From positions 1 to 51,188 of the forward strand of contig JAJDAZ010000054.1 in assembly GCA_029261595.1 (NCBI GenBank): a stretch of DNA of 51,188 nt, given 5' to 3'. This stretch comes from Nitrospinaceae bacterium (GTDB lineage: Bacteria; Nitrospinota; Nitrospinia; Nitrospinales; VA-1). Of this stretch, positions 17,251 through 26,556 are shown piece by piece (within the stretch, counting starts at the first letter, position 1; every line of letters begins with the position of its first letter). The notes beneath the pieces were generated by a model. The model searched no databases. It was given only the letters and a program-made list of their open reading frames with translations, and was not told the DNA's origin. The position numbers and the translations under genes were made by a program.

Positions 17251-17385
17251 TTTTATAGAATAAACTTCATCAGCCGGTTCAGGACTATTTATCGACCATC
17301 GGGGAAATTGACTTGATAGAAAAATTTCGTTTGGGTAAAAAATTTTCGGGCGGAATAGATTCATCTGGGCAGACGACAAAGAAAC

Positions 17386-17420
17386 GGCAGTGGGCGGGCC
17401 ATAACACCTGCCTCACTGCC
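17386..17420 (-). terminator. Possible terminator hairpin downstream of the PreP-like gene
   Basis: GGCAGTG and CACTGCC arms lie 28 bases apart, with further partial pairing inside. On the minus strand the stem is followed by GTTTCTTTGT. It sits between the convergent tpx and protease genes. Confidence 0.3.
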
Positions 17421-17455
17421 ACTGAATCCATTTTGGGAAATCCTGCTTCGGGTTC

Positions 17456-20386
17456 TTAATTGAAAATATTCACCAGTTCATTGAACAGGGGTTTCGCCTT
17501 CTTGATTTTCTCCTCATTGCCCAAAACACAAACATTGCCGGATTCCTTGATCCTGTGGAAAAGCCCAGAATACGCTTTCAGATCTTCCAGCTTGGTGGAC
17601 AACAACTCCTCACGGAATTTTTGCTTCATGGCATGGGTGCGCCCGGTCAAGTGGTCGATCATGGACACAGACCCTTTTCGATCCGGGGTGAGCGGCGGGT
17701 CCAATTTGCCCATGCACCCTATGATGAGCTTTTGCAGTTCTTCGTCCGGCAAATCCAGGCTGGCCACAAAGTCGGCTATTTGGTCGTAAATCTCCAGAGT
17801 TTCCGACAAATTGGGGTCGCGGTAGGAGACCAGTCCGTAATCTCCGGTGAAAAAGTCAAACGAGTTGGAACTGCCATAAGCCCCTCCCTGCATGCGGACT
17901 TTTTCCCACAGGAACCCGGTGCTCAAAAGCGATCGCAACGCTCCAAACTGACCGCTGTATTCGAACCCTAGGTCATACAAATTGGCGCCCTTGCCAACGT
18001 ATTGAACGGTGCTGGCGGTGAGAAACGCCTCGTTATTGGGTGCAGGCTCAAGGTTCCATTCCACCGGCTTCCCGGAGGTTTCGTTAGGAAACGCTTCCAT
18101 CAGTCCGTTGATCTTCTTTTTAATTTTTGGATAATCTTTTTCTTCCAGGGTGATATTGAACAGGGTGTTTTCTTTGGTGAACAACAAACCCGCCAACTGC
18201 CGGTATTTATCCGCCACTTCGGAAGGATCTTTTTCCGCCCGCTCAAGCAACTGCTCAAGAAATTTAAAGTAAGTGATACCGTCAGTCAGTTCGTCGAACT
18301 GCCCCAGCCGGGATTGGTAAGATTGCAGACGCGACAGCACGTACTGATTCCCGTGCGGAACGATGGAATCTTCCATGTCCGATTTGGCGCTTCGAATGAT
18401 CTCGACCAACCGCTTGTGATTGTCGAAACTGTATTCTCCAAAAAATTCGCCCAGGAGTTCGAACAGCTTGTCCAGCTTCTCCATCACCACTTTGCCGTTG
18501 AAAAACTGGTAGGAGATGACCTGATTCCTGTCTTTCACCGGCGCGGATGAAAAATGCCAGGAGTGAACGCCTCCGGTATGGATTCCCAGTTGTTTGGAAA
18601 TCTCCGTATAGTTTCGTTTCTTGGTGCCCATCCCCAGAATCATCCGGCCAAATAAAGGAAGATATTGTATAAAATCCATGGGCACCGTATGGGTATTGAA
18701 CCCCACCTGGACATAGGCAATTTTATTGGTGAACAAATCATGAAATAAAATTTTTGGGGAGCTCTCGTTTTTCACTTCGATCGGATGTTCCTCGCCTTCC
18801 TTTTGAACGTCACCCAGTTCCAACCGGGGCAATTTGGCAAGGGCTTCGGGGCTGTCCGGGGTCATCTGCAATTCCTGTAGAGTGCGCGTGCGCTCCACAA
18901 TTTGATCGACTTCCTTGTCCGGCAGGGAAGATTTTATTGTTTTAAGTTTTTTCTTTATTTTTGCATCCTCCTTTTTAGCCAAGCCGGGCTTTGGAGTTGC
19001 CACCAGGGTGCTTCGATGATTGTTATCCAATAAATATTTTTGAATTAATTTTTCAAAATAGCCGTCTTTGGATTTTCGCTTGATCTTTTTTATCAAGGCA
19101 TCGTATTTCAAGTGGGTGACCGGGTTTGCATCATAGAGCCAGGACCCCAGAGCCTGTATGTTATAAACGATGCCCTTGGGGTAACCGCCAAAATTGGCCT
19201 CCCGGAGGCGGAAATCCATGGTGTTCACGGCAGATTCGATCATGTCCTCTTCGATTCCGTTTTTCACCAGTCCACGCAGAGTGGAGAAAATCAAATCCAT
19301 TATTTTTTCTTCATGTTCCGCTTCCGTGCCTTTCAATCCCACGGCAAATACGGTTTCCAGCCGGTAATCGTCAAACCCGCCGCCAATGACTTCACTGCCG
19401 AGTTCCGAATCAATCAAGGCCTTACGCAACGGAGACGCGGAGGTGCCCAGCAAAAGGTGGCTCAAAATGTGAAACCCGAGGCAATGCTCGTAATTGGTGG
19501 CGTTGCCAAGCTTGAGGCCGGTGAGGACAAAAGTTTTTTTATCCACCGATTCCTCTTTGGCCACGGGGTATTGAATGACTTTCCGTTTGGGCCTGCTGAA
19601 TTTTCTCTGAATTTTAATTGAGGAATCCACTTCCATCCGATCAAAATTCTTCAGATATTCTTCCTGCAAAAACTGGAGATGTTCCATCGTGTCGCCGTCG
19701 CCATAAAGGAAAATCCGGCTGTTGGAGGGGTGATAATACTTCCGGTGAAACTCCTTGAACTCGTCGTAGGTCAAATCCGGAATGGCAACCGGGTCGCCGC
19801 CGGACTCAAACCCATAGGTGGTTTTGGGAAAAAGCGAATGCGCCAGTTGCCGGTCGATGATGCTTTCCGGGCTAGAGAAAACGCCCTTCATCTCGTTGAG
19901 CACCACACCTTTGTAAATCATCTCGCCCTCCGGCGATTCCAGTTCGTGGTGCCAGCCTTCCTGCATGAACGTTTCTTCGGTGATATTGGGGTGGTACACC
20001 GCATCCAGATACACACTCATAAGGTTTTTAAAATCCTTGTGGTTGCGGCTTGCAAGCGGGTACAGGGTCTTGTCCGAAAATGTCATGGCGTTTAAAAACG
20101 TCTGCAGGCTCCCTTTGATGAGCTCGATGAACGGCTCCTTGAGCGGATATTTTTTGGAACCGCAAAGAACGCTGTGCTCCAGGATATGCGCCACCCCTCG
20201 GTCGTTTTCAGGAGGGGTGCGAAAAGCCACGCTGAATACTTTATTGTCATCATCGTTTTCCAGGACCAGGACTTCAGCCCCGTTGCCTTCGTGCTTGAAA
20301 AACAATGACTCGGATTTTATTTCGCGGATGAATTCTTTTTTAATCAGTCTAAAGCCTGAGTAAATTTGATCGGTATCGAAACTCAT
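17456..20386 (-). CDS. M16C insulinase-family peptidase, PreP-like
   Basis: 976 residues, the size of presequence peptidase (PreP). The inverted zinc motif is HILEH (H67, E70, H71) in RGVAHILEHSVLCGSKKYP, with the downstream glutamate in NEMKGVFSSPE (about 165). Two M16 halves are joined by a long helical hinge (about 490-540). Bacterial PreP-like enzymes degrade short peptides in a closed chamber. No signal peptide is seen, so a cytoplasmic location is likely. It lies downstream of the exonuclease III gene on the same strand, with a gap of 125 bases. Confidence 0.92.
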   Translation of the reverse strand: MSFDTDQIYSGFRLIKKEFIREIKSESLFFKHEGNGAEVLVLENDDDNKVFSVAFRTPPENDRGVAHILEHSVLCGSKKYPLKEPFIELIKGSLQTFLNAMTFSDKTLYPLASRNHKDFKNLMSVYLDAVYHPNITEETFMQEGWHHELESPEGEMIYKGVVLNEMKGVFSSPESIIDRQLAHSLFPKTTYGFESGGDPVAIPDLTYDEFKEFHRKYYHPSNSRIFLYGDGDTMEHLQFLQEEYLKNFDRMEVDSSIKIQRKFSRPKRKVIQYPVAKEESVDKKTFVLTGLKLGNATNYEHCLGFHILSHLLLGTSASPLRKALIDSELGSEVIGGGFDDYRLETVFAVGLKGTEAEHEEKIMDLIFSTLRGLVKNGIEEDMIESAVNTMDFRLREANFGGYPKGIVYNIQALGSWLYDANPVTHLKYDALIKKIKRKSKDGYFEKLIQKYLLDNNHRSTLVATPKPGLAKKEDAKIKKKLKTIKSSLPDKEVDQIVERTRTLQELQMTPDSPEALAKLPRLELGDVQKEGEEHPIEVKNESSPKILFHDLFTNKIAYVQVGFNTHTVPMDFIQYLPLFGRMILGMGTKKRNYTEISKQLGIHTGGVHSWHFSSAPVKDRNQVISYQFFNGKVVMEKLDKLFELLGEFFGEYSFDNHKRLVEIIRSAKSDMEDSIVPHGNQYVLSRLQSYQSRLGQFDELTDGITYFKFLEQLLERAEKDPSEVADKYRQLAGLLFTKENTLFNITLEEKDYPKIKKKINGLMEAFPNETSGKPVEWNLEPAPNNEAFLTASTVQYVGKGANLYDLGFEYSGQFGALRSLLSTGFLWEKVRMQGGAYGSSNSFDFFTGDYGLVSYRDPNLSETLEIYDQIADFVASLDLPDEELQKLIIGCMGKLDPPLTPDRKGSVSMIDHLTGRTHAMKQKFREELLSTKLEDLKAYSGLFHRIKESGNVCVLGNEEKIKKAKPLFNELVNIFN

Positions 20387-20511
20387 GGGTTCCCTTTATT
20401 TAAAGCACTGAATGTGAAATTAACGTAATGAAGTTCAACTATTATGATGCAGAGGAAGCAAATCCGGTCCGGGAATATGAAATTTTTTCTCGGGGCACAC
20501 CGAGCCTGGGA

Positions 20512-21276
20512 TCAGGAGCTGATGTCCAGCCCTATGGGGCAATGGTCCGAACCCATGATTTCCGGGGTGATAAACGCATCCTTCACCTTTTTCACCAGAT
20601 CTTCGGTGACGAAGAAATAATCAATCCGCCAGCCGATGTTCCTTGCCCTGGCGTTGGCGCGATAGGTCCACCAAGTGTATTGGTCCGGTTCAGGACGAAA
20701 CAGACGCAGGCTATCCACGTAACCGTGAGCGACGAGCTTATCGACCCAGGCTCTTTCTTCAGGAAGAAATCCGGAATTTTTTTCATTGGCCTTGGCGTTT
20801 TTGAGGTCGATCGCTTTATGCGCCGTGTTCACATCTCCGGTGATGACCAGCTCTTTCCCCTGCTTCCTCAGCGATTCGCAATGGTCCAGAAAAGCATCGT
20901 AAAAATCCATTTTGTATTGCAACCGCTCGGACCCGCTGGTTCCGTTGGGAAAATAAACATTTAACAGGTCAAACCCCTTGTGCTCGGTGCGGATGACCCT
21001 TCCTTCCACATCGAATTTTTCTATCCCCAATCCCAGCGAAACCGACTTGGGTTTGTTTTTGCTAAACGTCACCACCCCGCTATAACCCTTTCGTTCGGCG
21101 GAGCTCCAAACGGCATGGTAACCTTCCGGCTGAAGGATATCATCTGTCAGATTCTCCGGTTGCGCTTTGGTCTCTTGAAGACACAAAACATCGGGAGAAA
21201 CTTCATGAAACCAATCCCAAAATCCCTTCCTCAAGACCGCGCGGATTCCGTTTACATTCCAACTATATATTTTAAT
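20512..21276 (-). CDS. Exodeoxyribonuclease III family AP endonuclease, probable ATT start
   Basis: About 254 residues from the proposed start. Family motifs are IYSWNVNGIRA, LCLQETKA (catalytic Glu), GDVNTAH, RIDYFFVT and the final GSDHCPI (Asp-His). It repairs abasic sites and has 3' exonuclease activity. Homologues begin MKIYSWNVNG, and here that Met position is ATT (21276-21274). A strong GGAAGGGAG (21291-21283) stands six bases upstream, and no ATG, GTG or TTG is near. The alternative is an ATG at 21339, which would add 21 residues overlapping the preceding acyltransferase gene and has no family support. Confidence 0.92.
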   Translation of the reverse strand: MKIYSWNVNGIRAVLRKGFWDWFHEVSPDVLCLQETKAQPENLTDDILQPEGYHAVWSSAERKGYSGVVTFSKNKPKSVSLGLGIEKFDVEGRVIRTEHKGFDLLNVYFPNGTSGSERLQYKMDFYDAFLDHCESLRKQGKELVITGDVNTAHKAIDLKNAKANEKNSGFLPEERAWVDKLVAHGYVDSLRLFRPEPDQYTWWTYRANARARNIGWRIDYFFVTEDLVKKVKDAFITPEIMGSDHCPIGLDISS

Positions 21277-21298
21277 AGTATGCTCCCTTCCATAAACG

Positions 21299-22453
21299 TT
21301 ATTGGCCGGCAATTTTTTCAACGATTTTCTTCGAAACAAAATATTGCTTTAAAAGTAAATTAAAACCATATGACAGGGCAATTAAAATCATAAAGAAAAT
21401 CGAAAAACTTATAACAATGTAATCCGGCGGGAATAGTCCCAATATTGGATTATATTTAATCAACAAAGGGCCATGAACCAGATAAATTTCAAATGCAATC
21501 AAACCGATAAAGTTTAGAAATCCACTGCCAAAACCCAATCTTCCGACACCTCCCACTATTAATATAGCCAAAAAATAGGATAGCAAAGGCTGTAAATTGA
21601 GCAAACTTATTCGAGTGACTTTGGCCAGAATATTATCATCTCCAGTGAAATTTAAGACACACCAAATCAAAATAAGGCTCGCTATTAAAAGCAAAATAAG
21701 TTTTAAATAATTTCTCTTCTCAAAAACAATTCGTGTCACATCTTTTTTATAATAAGCCAGCAAACATCCTAATGGAAAAGCCATGATTTGATATAAACTT
21801 CCTAACTGGAAAATTTTATATTGGTTCAAGAACATGAGAAAACAACCAAAGGCCCATATGAATAATATGGCCTTAAAACGTGGCAAGAACCGGTTGGCAA
21901 GAAAAAAAATTACATATTCTAGCAAAAGCAAAGTAATAAACCATCGTACATAATCTAAATATAAAAGAGGCGGATAGATATTGATACCGACAAACGTCAT
22001 CGATACGTTTTGCAGGGAATAGACTCTATTCAAAATCAGATAGTCTAACAATAGAATGATTCCCGTAATAATCCAATAGGGGATCATTACCCTGAAGAGC
22101 CTCTGAAATACGAACCTTTTTAAAGTGATCTGTGTTCCTTCTACGGAAAGAGTTAGACCAAAACCAGAGAGAATGAGAAACAAAGCTACCGCAGTGCCAC
22201 CAAATGTCAGCGGCGCCCGCTCTTGAGCCACATGCACCCATAAGTGCTCGATCACCACCACCATCATGGCGAGACCTTTTAACGCACTAGTCTGAGTAGG
22301 GTCCAAAAAGGCGGTCGGTGGTTTTCTCTTGGTAAAAATCAGGGTAGTCGCAAAAAAAATTAAAAAAAATAAAGAATTATTTAAAGAGGGGTTACTGATG
22401 GGCAATTTGGAAACTTCATAGTTTATGAATATTGAGGTCAGGGAGTCCGCCAA
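21299..22453 (-). CDS. Acyltransferase-3 family integral membrane protein, copy A
   Basis: 384 residues with about ten hydrophobic spans. ALKGLAMMVVVIEHLWVH carries the family His near residue 70, and FFLILSGFGLTLS-type sequence and RVMIPYWI are typical of OafA-like O-acyltransferases. The family moves acyl groups across the inner membrane onto glycans. It is about two-thirds identical by eye to the gene at 22649, in the same orientation, so this is a tandem duplication. The DNA is clearly more AT-rich than flanking genes. It lies at the edge of the exopolysaccharide locus, and O-acylation of that polymer is a plausible role but an inference. Confidence 0.85.
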   Translation of the reverse strand: MADSLTSIFINYEVSKLPISNPSLNNSLFFLIFFATTLIFTKRKPPTAFLDPTQTSALKGLAMMVVVIEHLWVHVAQERAPLTFGGTAVALFLILSGFGLTLSVEGTQITLKRFVFQRLFRVMIPYWIITGIILLLDYLILNRVYSLQNVSMTFVGINIYPPLLYLDYVRWFITLLLLEYVIFFLANRFLPRFKAILFIWAFGCFLMFLNQYKIFQLGSLYQIMAFPLGCLLAYYKKDVTRIVFEKRNYLKLILLLIASLILIWCVLNFTGDDNILAKVTRISLLNLQPLLSYFLAILIVGGVGRLGFGSGFLNFIGLIAFEIYLVHGPLLIKYNPILGLFPPDYIVISFSIFFMILIALSYGFNLLLKQYFVSKKIVEKIAGQ

Positions 22454-22648
22454 AATTTAATCCAAAAAAATGCTAAAACAACAATTATAATTGAAACTCT
22501 CACTGGGCATTTAAAATCCTTTTATTTGCTCCTTCAACGGATCAAAACTTCAAGGCTGGCAATAGTTTACCCCAGGGAGTGAACGACCTTATTAAAAAGT
22601 TTTTTCTCCACTCTCAGATGTAAAACTTTTTCGTAGGACAAACTTTTT

Positions 22649-23818
22649 TCATTTCAGAAAAATTTTTGAATCTGAATTTTTGGCGTGAATTTTCTGAGGA
22701 GTTAAAAAAGGCTTAAACAATACATTAAGTCCATAGGAAAGGGCAAATAACAAAACAAGAAAAATTAAGAAACTAATGACGATGTATCCGGGAGGAAATA
22801 ATCCAATGACCGGATTATATTTTATCAATAAGGGACCGTGAACGAGGTAAATTTCAAGGGCTATTATCCCGGTAAAAGACAGAAAACCACTGACGTAGCC
22901 CAAACGGCCAACACCTCCAACCAATAAAATGGCCAAAACGCAGGACAGTAGCGGTTGCAAATTGGTTAAGCCTATCCGTGTCATTTTGATCAGAAAATTC
23001 TTGTCCTCTCCAAAAAAAGACAATAACAACCAGACCAATATCAGGCACGAAATAAATAATATAATAAGTTTGGTATGGTTGCCTTTTTCAAAAACAAATC
23101 GTGACACATCTTTTATGTAGTAAGCCAGCAGGCATCCCAATGGAAAAGCAATAATATTATGGAAACTTCCCAAAAGGAAGAAATCAAAATGCTTCAAAAG
23201 CATCAATAAAACATTGAAGAGGAATATGGATAAAATTGCTTCAAAGCGCGGCAAAAACCGGTTGGCGACAAAAAAAACAATATACTCAATCAGGAGCAAA
23301 GTAATAAACCAACGCACATAATCCAAATCTCTTATGGTGCGATCAATATTGATGCCAGCCAGTGTGGTTGTTATGCCTTGCAGGGAATAGGTTTTATTTA
23401 AAATCAGATAGTCCAGCAACAAAATGATTCCCGTTATTATCCAATAGGGAATCATTACCCTGGAAAGCCTTCGAAAAATAAACCCTTTCAAGGTGAGCGG
23501 TTTGTTTTCAACGGACAGTGTCAAACCATACCCGGAGAGAAGGAGAAACAGGGATACCGCGGTGCCACCCAGAATCAAGGAGGCACGGTCTTGAGACACA
23601 TGTACCCACAGGTGCCCGGTGACGACCATGAGCATCGCGAGCCCTTTTAACTCGTTTCCCTGAGTAATGTCCATAAAGCCCGTCGCTTTCCTTCTGGCAA
23701 AAACCAGGGAGATCACCAAAAGAATAAATATAATTACGAAATTATGAAAAGAAGGATTGCTGATGAACAGTTTCGTATCTTCAAAATTCAGGAAAATAGA
23801 GGTTGGAGAGTCAGACAT
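22649..23818 (-). CDS. Acyltransferase-3 family integral membrane protein, copy B
   Basis: 389 residues and a paralogue of the adjacent gene. They share S(P/L)TSIF(L/I)N(F/Y)E at the N-terminus, GLAML.VV..HLWVHV, LSGYGLTLSVE, RVMIPYWIITGIILLLDY, and LVHGPLLIKYNP near the end. The His in the GHLWVH segment is the likely catalytic base of the family. The topology is about ten TM spans. The copies differ most in their last 20 residues and in the loop after the fifth span, which may reflect different donors or acceptors. Base composition is AT-rich like copy A. A gap of about 195 bases separates the two with no recognised motif. Confidence 0.85.
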   Translation of the reverse strand: MSDSPTSIFLNFEDTKLFISNPSFHNFVIIFILLVISLVFARRKATGFMDITQGNELKGLAMLMVVTGHLWVHVSQDRASLILGGTAVSLFLLLSGYGLTLSVENKPLTLKGFIFRRLSRVMIPYWIITGIILLLDYLILNKTYSLQGITTTLAGINIDRTIRDLDYVRWFITLLLIEYIVFFVANRFLPRFEAILSIFLFNVLLMLLKHFDFFLLGSFHNIIAFPLGCLLAYYIKDVSRFVFEKGNHTKLIILFISCLILVWLLLSFFGEDKNFLIKMTRIGLTNLQPLLSCVLAILLVGGVGRLGYVSGFLSFTGIIALEIYLVHGPLLIKYNPVIGLFPPGYIVISFLIFLVLLFALSYGLNVLFKPFLTPQKIHAKNSDSKIFLK

Positions 23819-24001
23819 AATTTGACCTTTAAAGTCTTCTTAAATAATAGTGATCCGGGGCTTCAATTAGAATTTAAAACCCGGTGAATTTTTCATTAAT
23901 GAATTGGACATTTCAGACAACATACTGGATTCCGATTTAGCTCTAAACCTCCATTCAGCCAATATCCATAATTCTTCGCCCAAGTTTTAATGGCCGCTCA
24001 C

Positions 24002-25006
24002 TCATTGAAGTAAGTGATCCAGTCTTTCGATGATTAAGTTTTTGGGTACTTCGTGTCCCCCGTTGAACACCACAAACTCGCCTAATCGGGATGTGAAGGT
24101 GAACAACTCCCGAAAAGGCGGCTCGACATAAGGAGTATCGAGAGACAGTATTTTCAGAATTTGATTTCCAGGAATCTGCGAAGCCGGATGAACGGCATTC
24201 CAAAACCTTACAGAATGAATGGCACTCACTGACCCCTTGTAACCGTCCAAAATCCCATGATAAAGAAAGAAATCACCCTGGAATTTGGTAATATTTTTGA
24301 CATAGGACATGGGACTTCTTTTATCGGCAAACTCCAATCCTCCGGTGCATTCCACGATATCCTCGGCATAAGTTCTGCCCTGGCTTCTTGATTGATGAAA
24401 CCAGGTCTCTAATGAGGTAATTGGATTGATTGATATGTAATGGTCCGCAGAATGCGCTCCCCGGAGCATATGATTCAAAGCCGTAAACCCGCCCCCGGAA
24501 CCGCCAACAACGATGACCGTTTCATATTCGACCTCGTCCATACCCTTTATCTTGCCAATGACCCGGTCAAGATTTCTTATGGACCATTCCGAACCGCAAG
24601 CGTCTGAGTGTCGATTGTGTCCACCAAGATTGGGCAAAACAAAATCCGCGCCCCTGTTTTGAGCATATTCTAAAAGAAATTTATCCCCACCTATGCTGGA
24701 ATTGGAACTCCAGGTGTGAAGATTAATAATCAGGTTTTTTGATCCAGGATTTTTGTCAAAGCAAAAATAATCGGTTTTCCCATCAACACTCACCTCGAAA
24801 TGCTTAAGGGAAAAATTACAATCCGCAATGGAATCGGTTTTTTGAAAAGCTTCTAATTTTGAAAATGTGGATGCGACAAATTGATACAGAGAATTTTTCT
24901 TGTGGCCTGAATACAGACCAATCAAAATCCCAAACCCAACCAAACCACCAAAGACGAGTAATCGTTTGGCAACCATTTTTGATTGGAAATTGTGATTTTT
25001 TTCCAT
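24002..25006 (-). CDS. Membrane-anchored or secreted alpha/beta hydrolase
   Basis: 334 residues. An N-terminal hydrophobic segment (about 15-33, LLVFGGLVGFGILIGLYSG) is a signal anchor. The hydrolase fold shows IINLHTWSS (oxyanion strand), a nucleophile elbow VVGGSGGGF, an Asp in HGILDGY and a His in GGHEVP. This is a probable serine esterase or lipase-like enzyme in the periplasm. It sits between the acyltransferases and the polysaccharide synthesis genes, so removal of ester groups from the polymer is possible but not shown. I cannot name the family precisely. Confidence 0.75.
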   Translation of the reverse strand: MEKNHNFQSKMVAKRLLVFGGLVGFGILIGLYSGHKKNSLYQFVASTFSKLEAFQKTDSIADCNFSLKHFEVSVDGKTDYFCFDKNPGSKNLIINLHTWSSNSSIGGDKFLLEYAQNRGADFVLPNLGGHNRHSDACGSEWSIRNLDRVIGKIKGMDEVEYETVIVVGGSGGGFTALNHMLRGAHSADHYISINPITSLETWFHQSRSQGRTYAEDIVECTGGLEFADKRSPMSYVKNITKFQGDFFLYHGILDGYKGSVSAIHSVRFWNAVHPASQIPGNQILKILSLDTPYVEPPFRELFTFTSRLGEFVVFNGGHEVPKNLIIERLDHLLQ

Positions 25007-25466
25007 TGATAAAATTCCATATCCGTTAGATCCTAAAGGTCAAAGGAAACCTTATTCCCGACTCCGGCCAACGGCTTCCGACGGCGCCTTGCAACTGCTT
25101 GTTTTTTGCCCACTAAGGCTTAAATATTATGATAGCATTTAGACTGTGAAATGTCATCTATCTGGGCATTTTGTTGGGCATTGGCCGCATGAAAATTAAA
25201 AAGCTCGGGAGCAATTTCTTGAAAACCATTCAAAAACCATTTCTTAAATGACTATGCAGACCCCCTTTGTTTTTCCACTAGTTTTGAACGATCTGCTCCT
25301 GAAATAATTCAGAACTGGCAATATTATTCTCACCCAAAGCTTTATGCTTGGCCGATCAGAGAACAATGGTGCCTTTGTGTATAGAAATGAATCACAACAT
25401 CGGGCACTATTTCACTTTTTTTGAATGAATTTTTCTGAACGAAGCGTTGAATGTCAGGTAAAACCT
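25007..25466. other. Intergenic region between divergent hydrolase and GH18 genes
   Basis: About 460 bases with no supported gene, repeat or clear promoter. An open frame begins at 25425 but is taken as upstream of the real GH18 start. Confidence 0.4.
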
Positions 25467-26543
25467 ATGCCTCTGAAACGGAATTTTCTATTTAAGTTTA
25501 AATACGTCGTGATCGTCCTGGGTCTTTTTCTGGGGGCCTGCGCAACGAAATCGACAAATACCAGTCCACCCATCCAGTTTGGCGGCTGGGTGACTTACTG
25601 GGATTTCAACCGGGGGATGAAAACGGCAATTCAGGGGAAAGGAGTTTATCGAGACATTTTTCTTTTTTCCACCCAACTGGATGCCAATGGCACTCCTTTT
25701 GTTGTTAACTCAAAAACCATAGATTACCCTTCTGCTGTCGCTCAGCTAAAAACATCGGGAACCCGGACATGGATGACTTTAGTCAACGATGTCAAAATCG
25801 CTGGAACGGATAAGTCGATTCTTAAAGACCCCATAATCGTTCACAAAATTTTACACGATAAAGCCGCCCGCCTCCAGCATCGCCGGGCGATCATGGATTT
25901 GGCCTTAAAGTATGGAGTCTCGGGCATCGACATTGATTATGAAAATCTTCTGCCTGAGGACAGGGGTTATTTCTCACGGTTCATTGCCGAATTATCCAGG
26001 GATTTAAAACAACGCGACCTTGCTTTGTCCGTAACCGTTCAACCCAAAACCTTGAAACGTTCGGCCTCAGGAAATAGCGCCATGGACTGGTCCGCGATAT
26101 GCAAACATGCGGACCGCTTGCAGATCATGCTCTACGACCAGCATGGCAAAAAAACCCCGCCGGGCCCCCTCGCGACGGTGGATTGGATATCGGAAGTTTT
26201 GCAATACGCCAAAAGCCAGTGCAAGGCGACAACCATTGTGCCCATCGTCAAGGTCAGCGGAATGCATTGGGCATCCGATGAGACGACCGCCATTCATTAC
26301 GATCAAGCTGTTGCTCTGAAAACCAGGCACAAGGCTCTTTTAGAACGCGAGGCAACCAGCCAGGTCCCATTCTTCACCTACAAAACAATCGAAGTTAGCG
26401 GCATGGTCTATTTCGAAGATGCACTTAGTTTGAAAATTAAGATTCACCGAATTCTTGGCATGGGGTTCGGCAAATTGGTTTTTTGGAGTCTCGGCAGGCA
26501 GGACCCGCAATTAGTTGCGGAGCTGAATAAAATTTTATATTAA
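25467..26543 (+). CDS. GH18-family glycoside hydrolase lipoprotein
   Basis: 358 residues from ATG at 25467, chosen because AGGT lies 7 bases upstream and a lipoprotein signal follows directly, ending LFLGAC. The frame could start 14 codons earlier. The GH18 catalytic signature DxDxE is present as GIDIDYE (D155, D157, E159). The barrel begins with GGWVTYWDFNRG and ends with FGKLVFWSLGRQDPQ. GH18 enzymes cleave beta-linked GlcNAc polymers by substrate-assisted catalysis. It faces the exporter gene tail to tail with 13 bases between them, which fits a hydrolase that trims the exported polymer at the cell envelope. Confidence 0.85.
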   Translation: MPLKRNFLFKFKYVVIVLGLFLGACATKSTNTSPPIQFGGWVTYWDFNRGMKTAIQGKGVYRDIFLFSTQLDANGTPFVVNSKTIDYPSAVAQLKTSGTRTWMTLVNDVKIAGTDKSILKDPIIVHKILHDKAARLQHRRAIMDLALKYGVSGIDIDYENLLPEDRGYFSRFIAELSRDLKQRDLALSVTVQPKTLKRSASGNSAMDWSAICKHADRLQIMLYDQHGKKTPPGPLATVDWISEVLQYAKSQCKATTIVPIVKVSGMHWASDETTAIHYDQAVALKTRHKALLEREATSQVPFFTYKTIEVSGMVYFEDALSLKIKIHRILGMGFGKLVFWSLGRQDPQLVAELNKILY

Positions 26544-26556
26544 TGAAGGGGTATTT

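Noticed and set aside
20400..20511. CTCGG/CCGAG hairpin as a terminator after exonuclease III
   Set aside because: On the relevant strand it is followed by A residues, not T, and the stem is only 5 bp.
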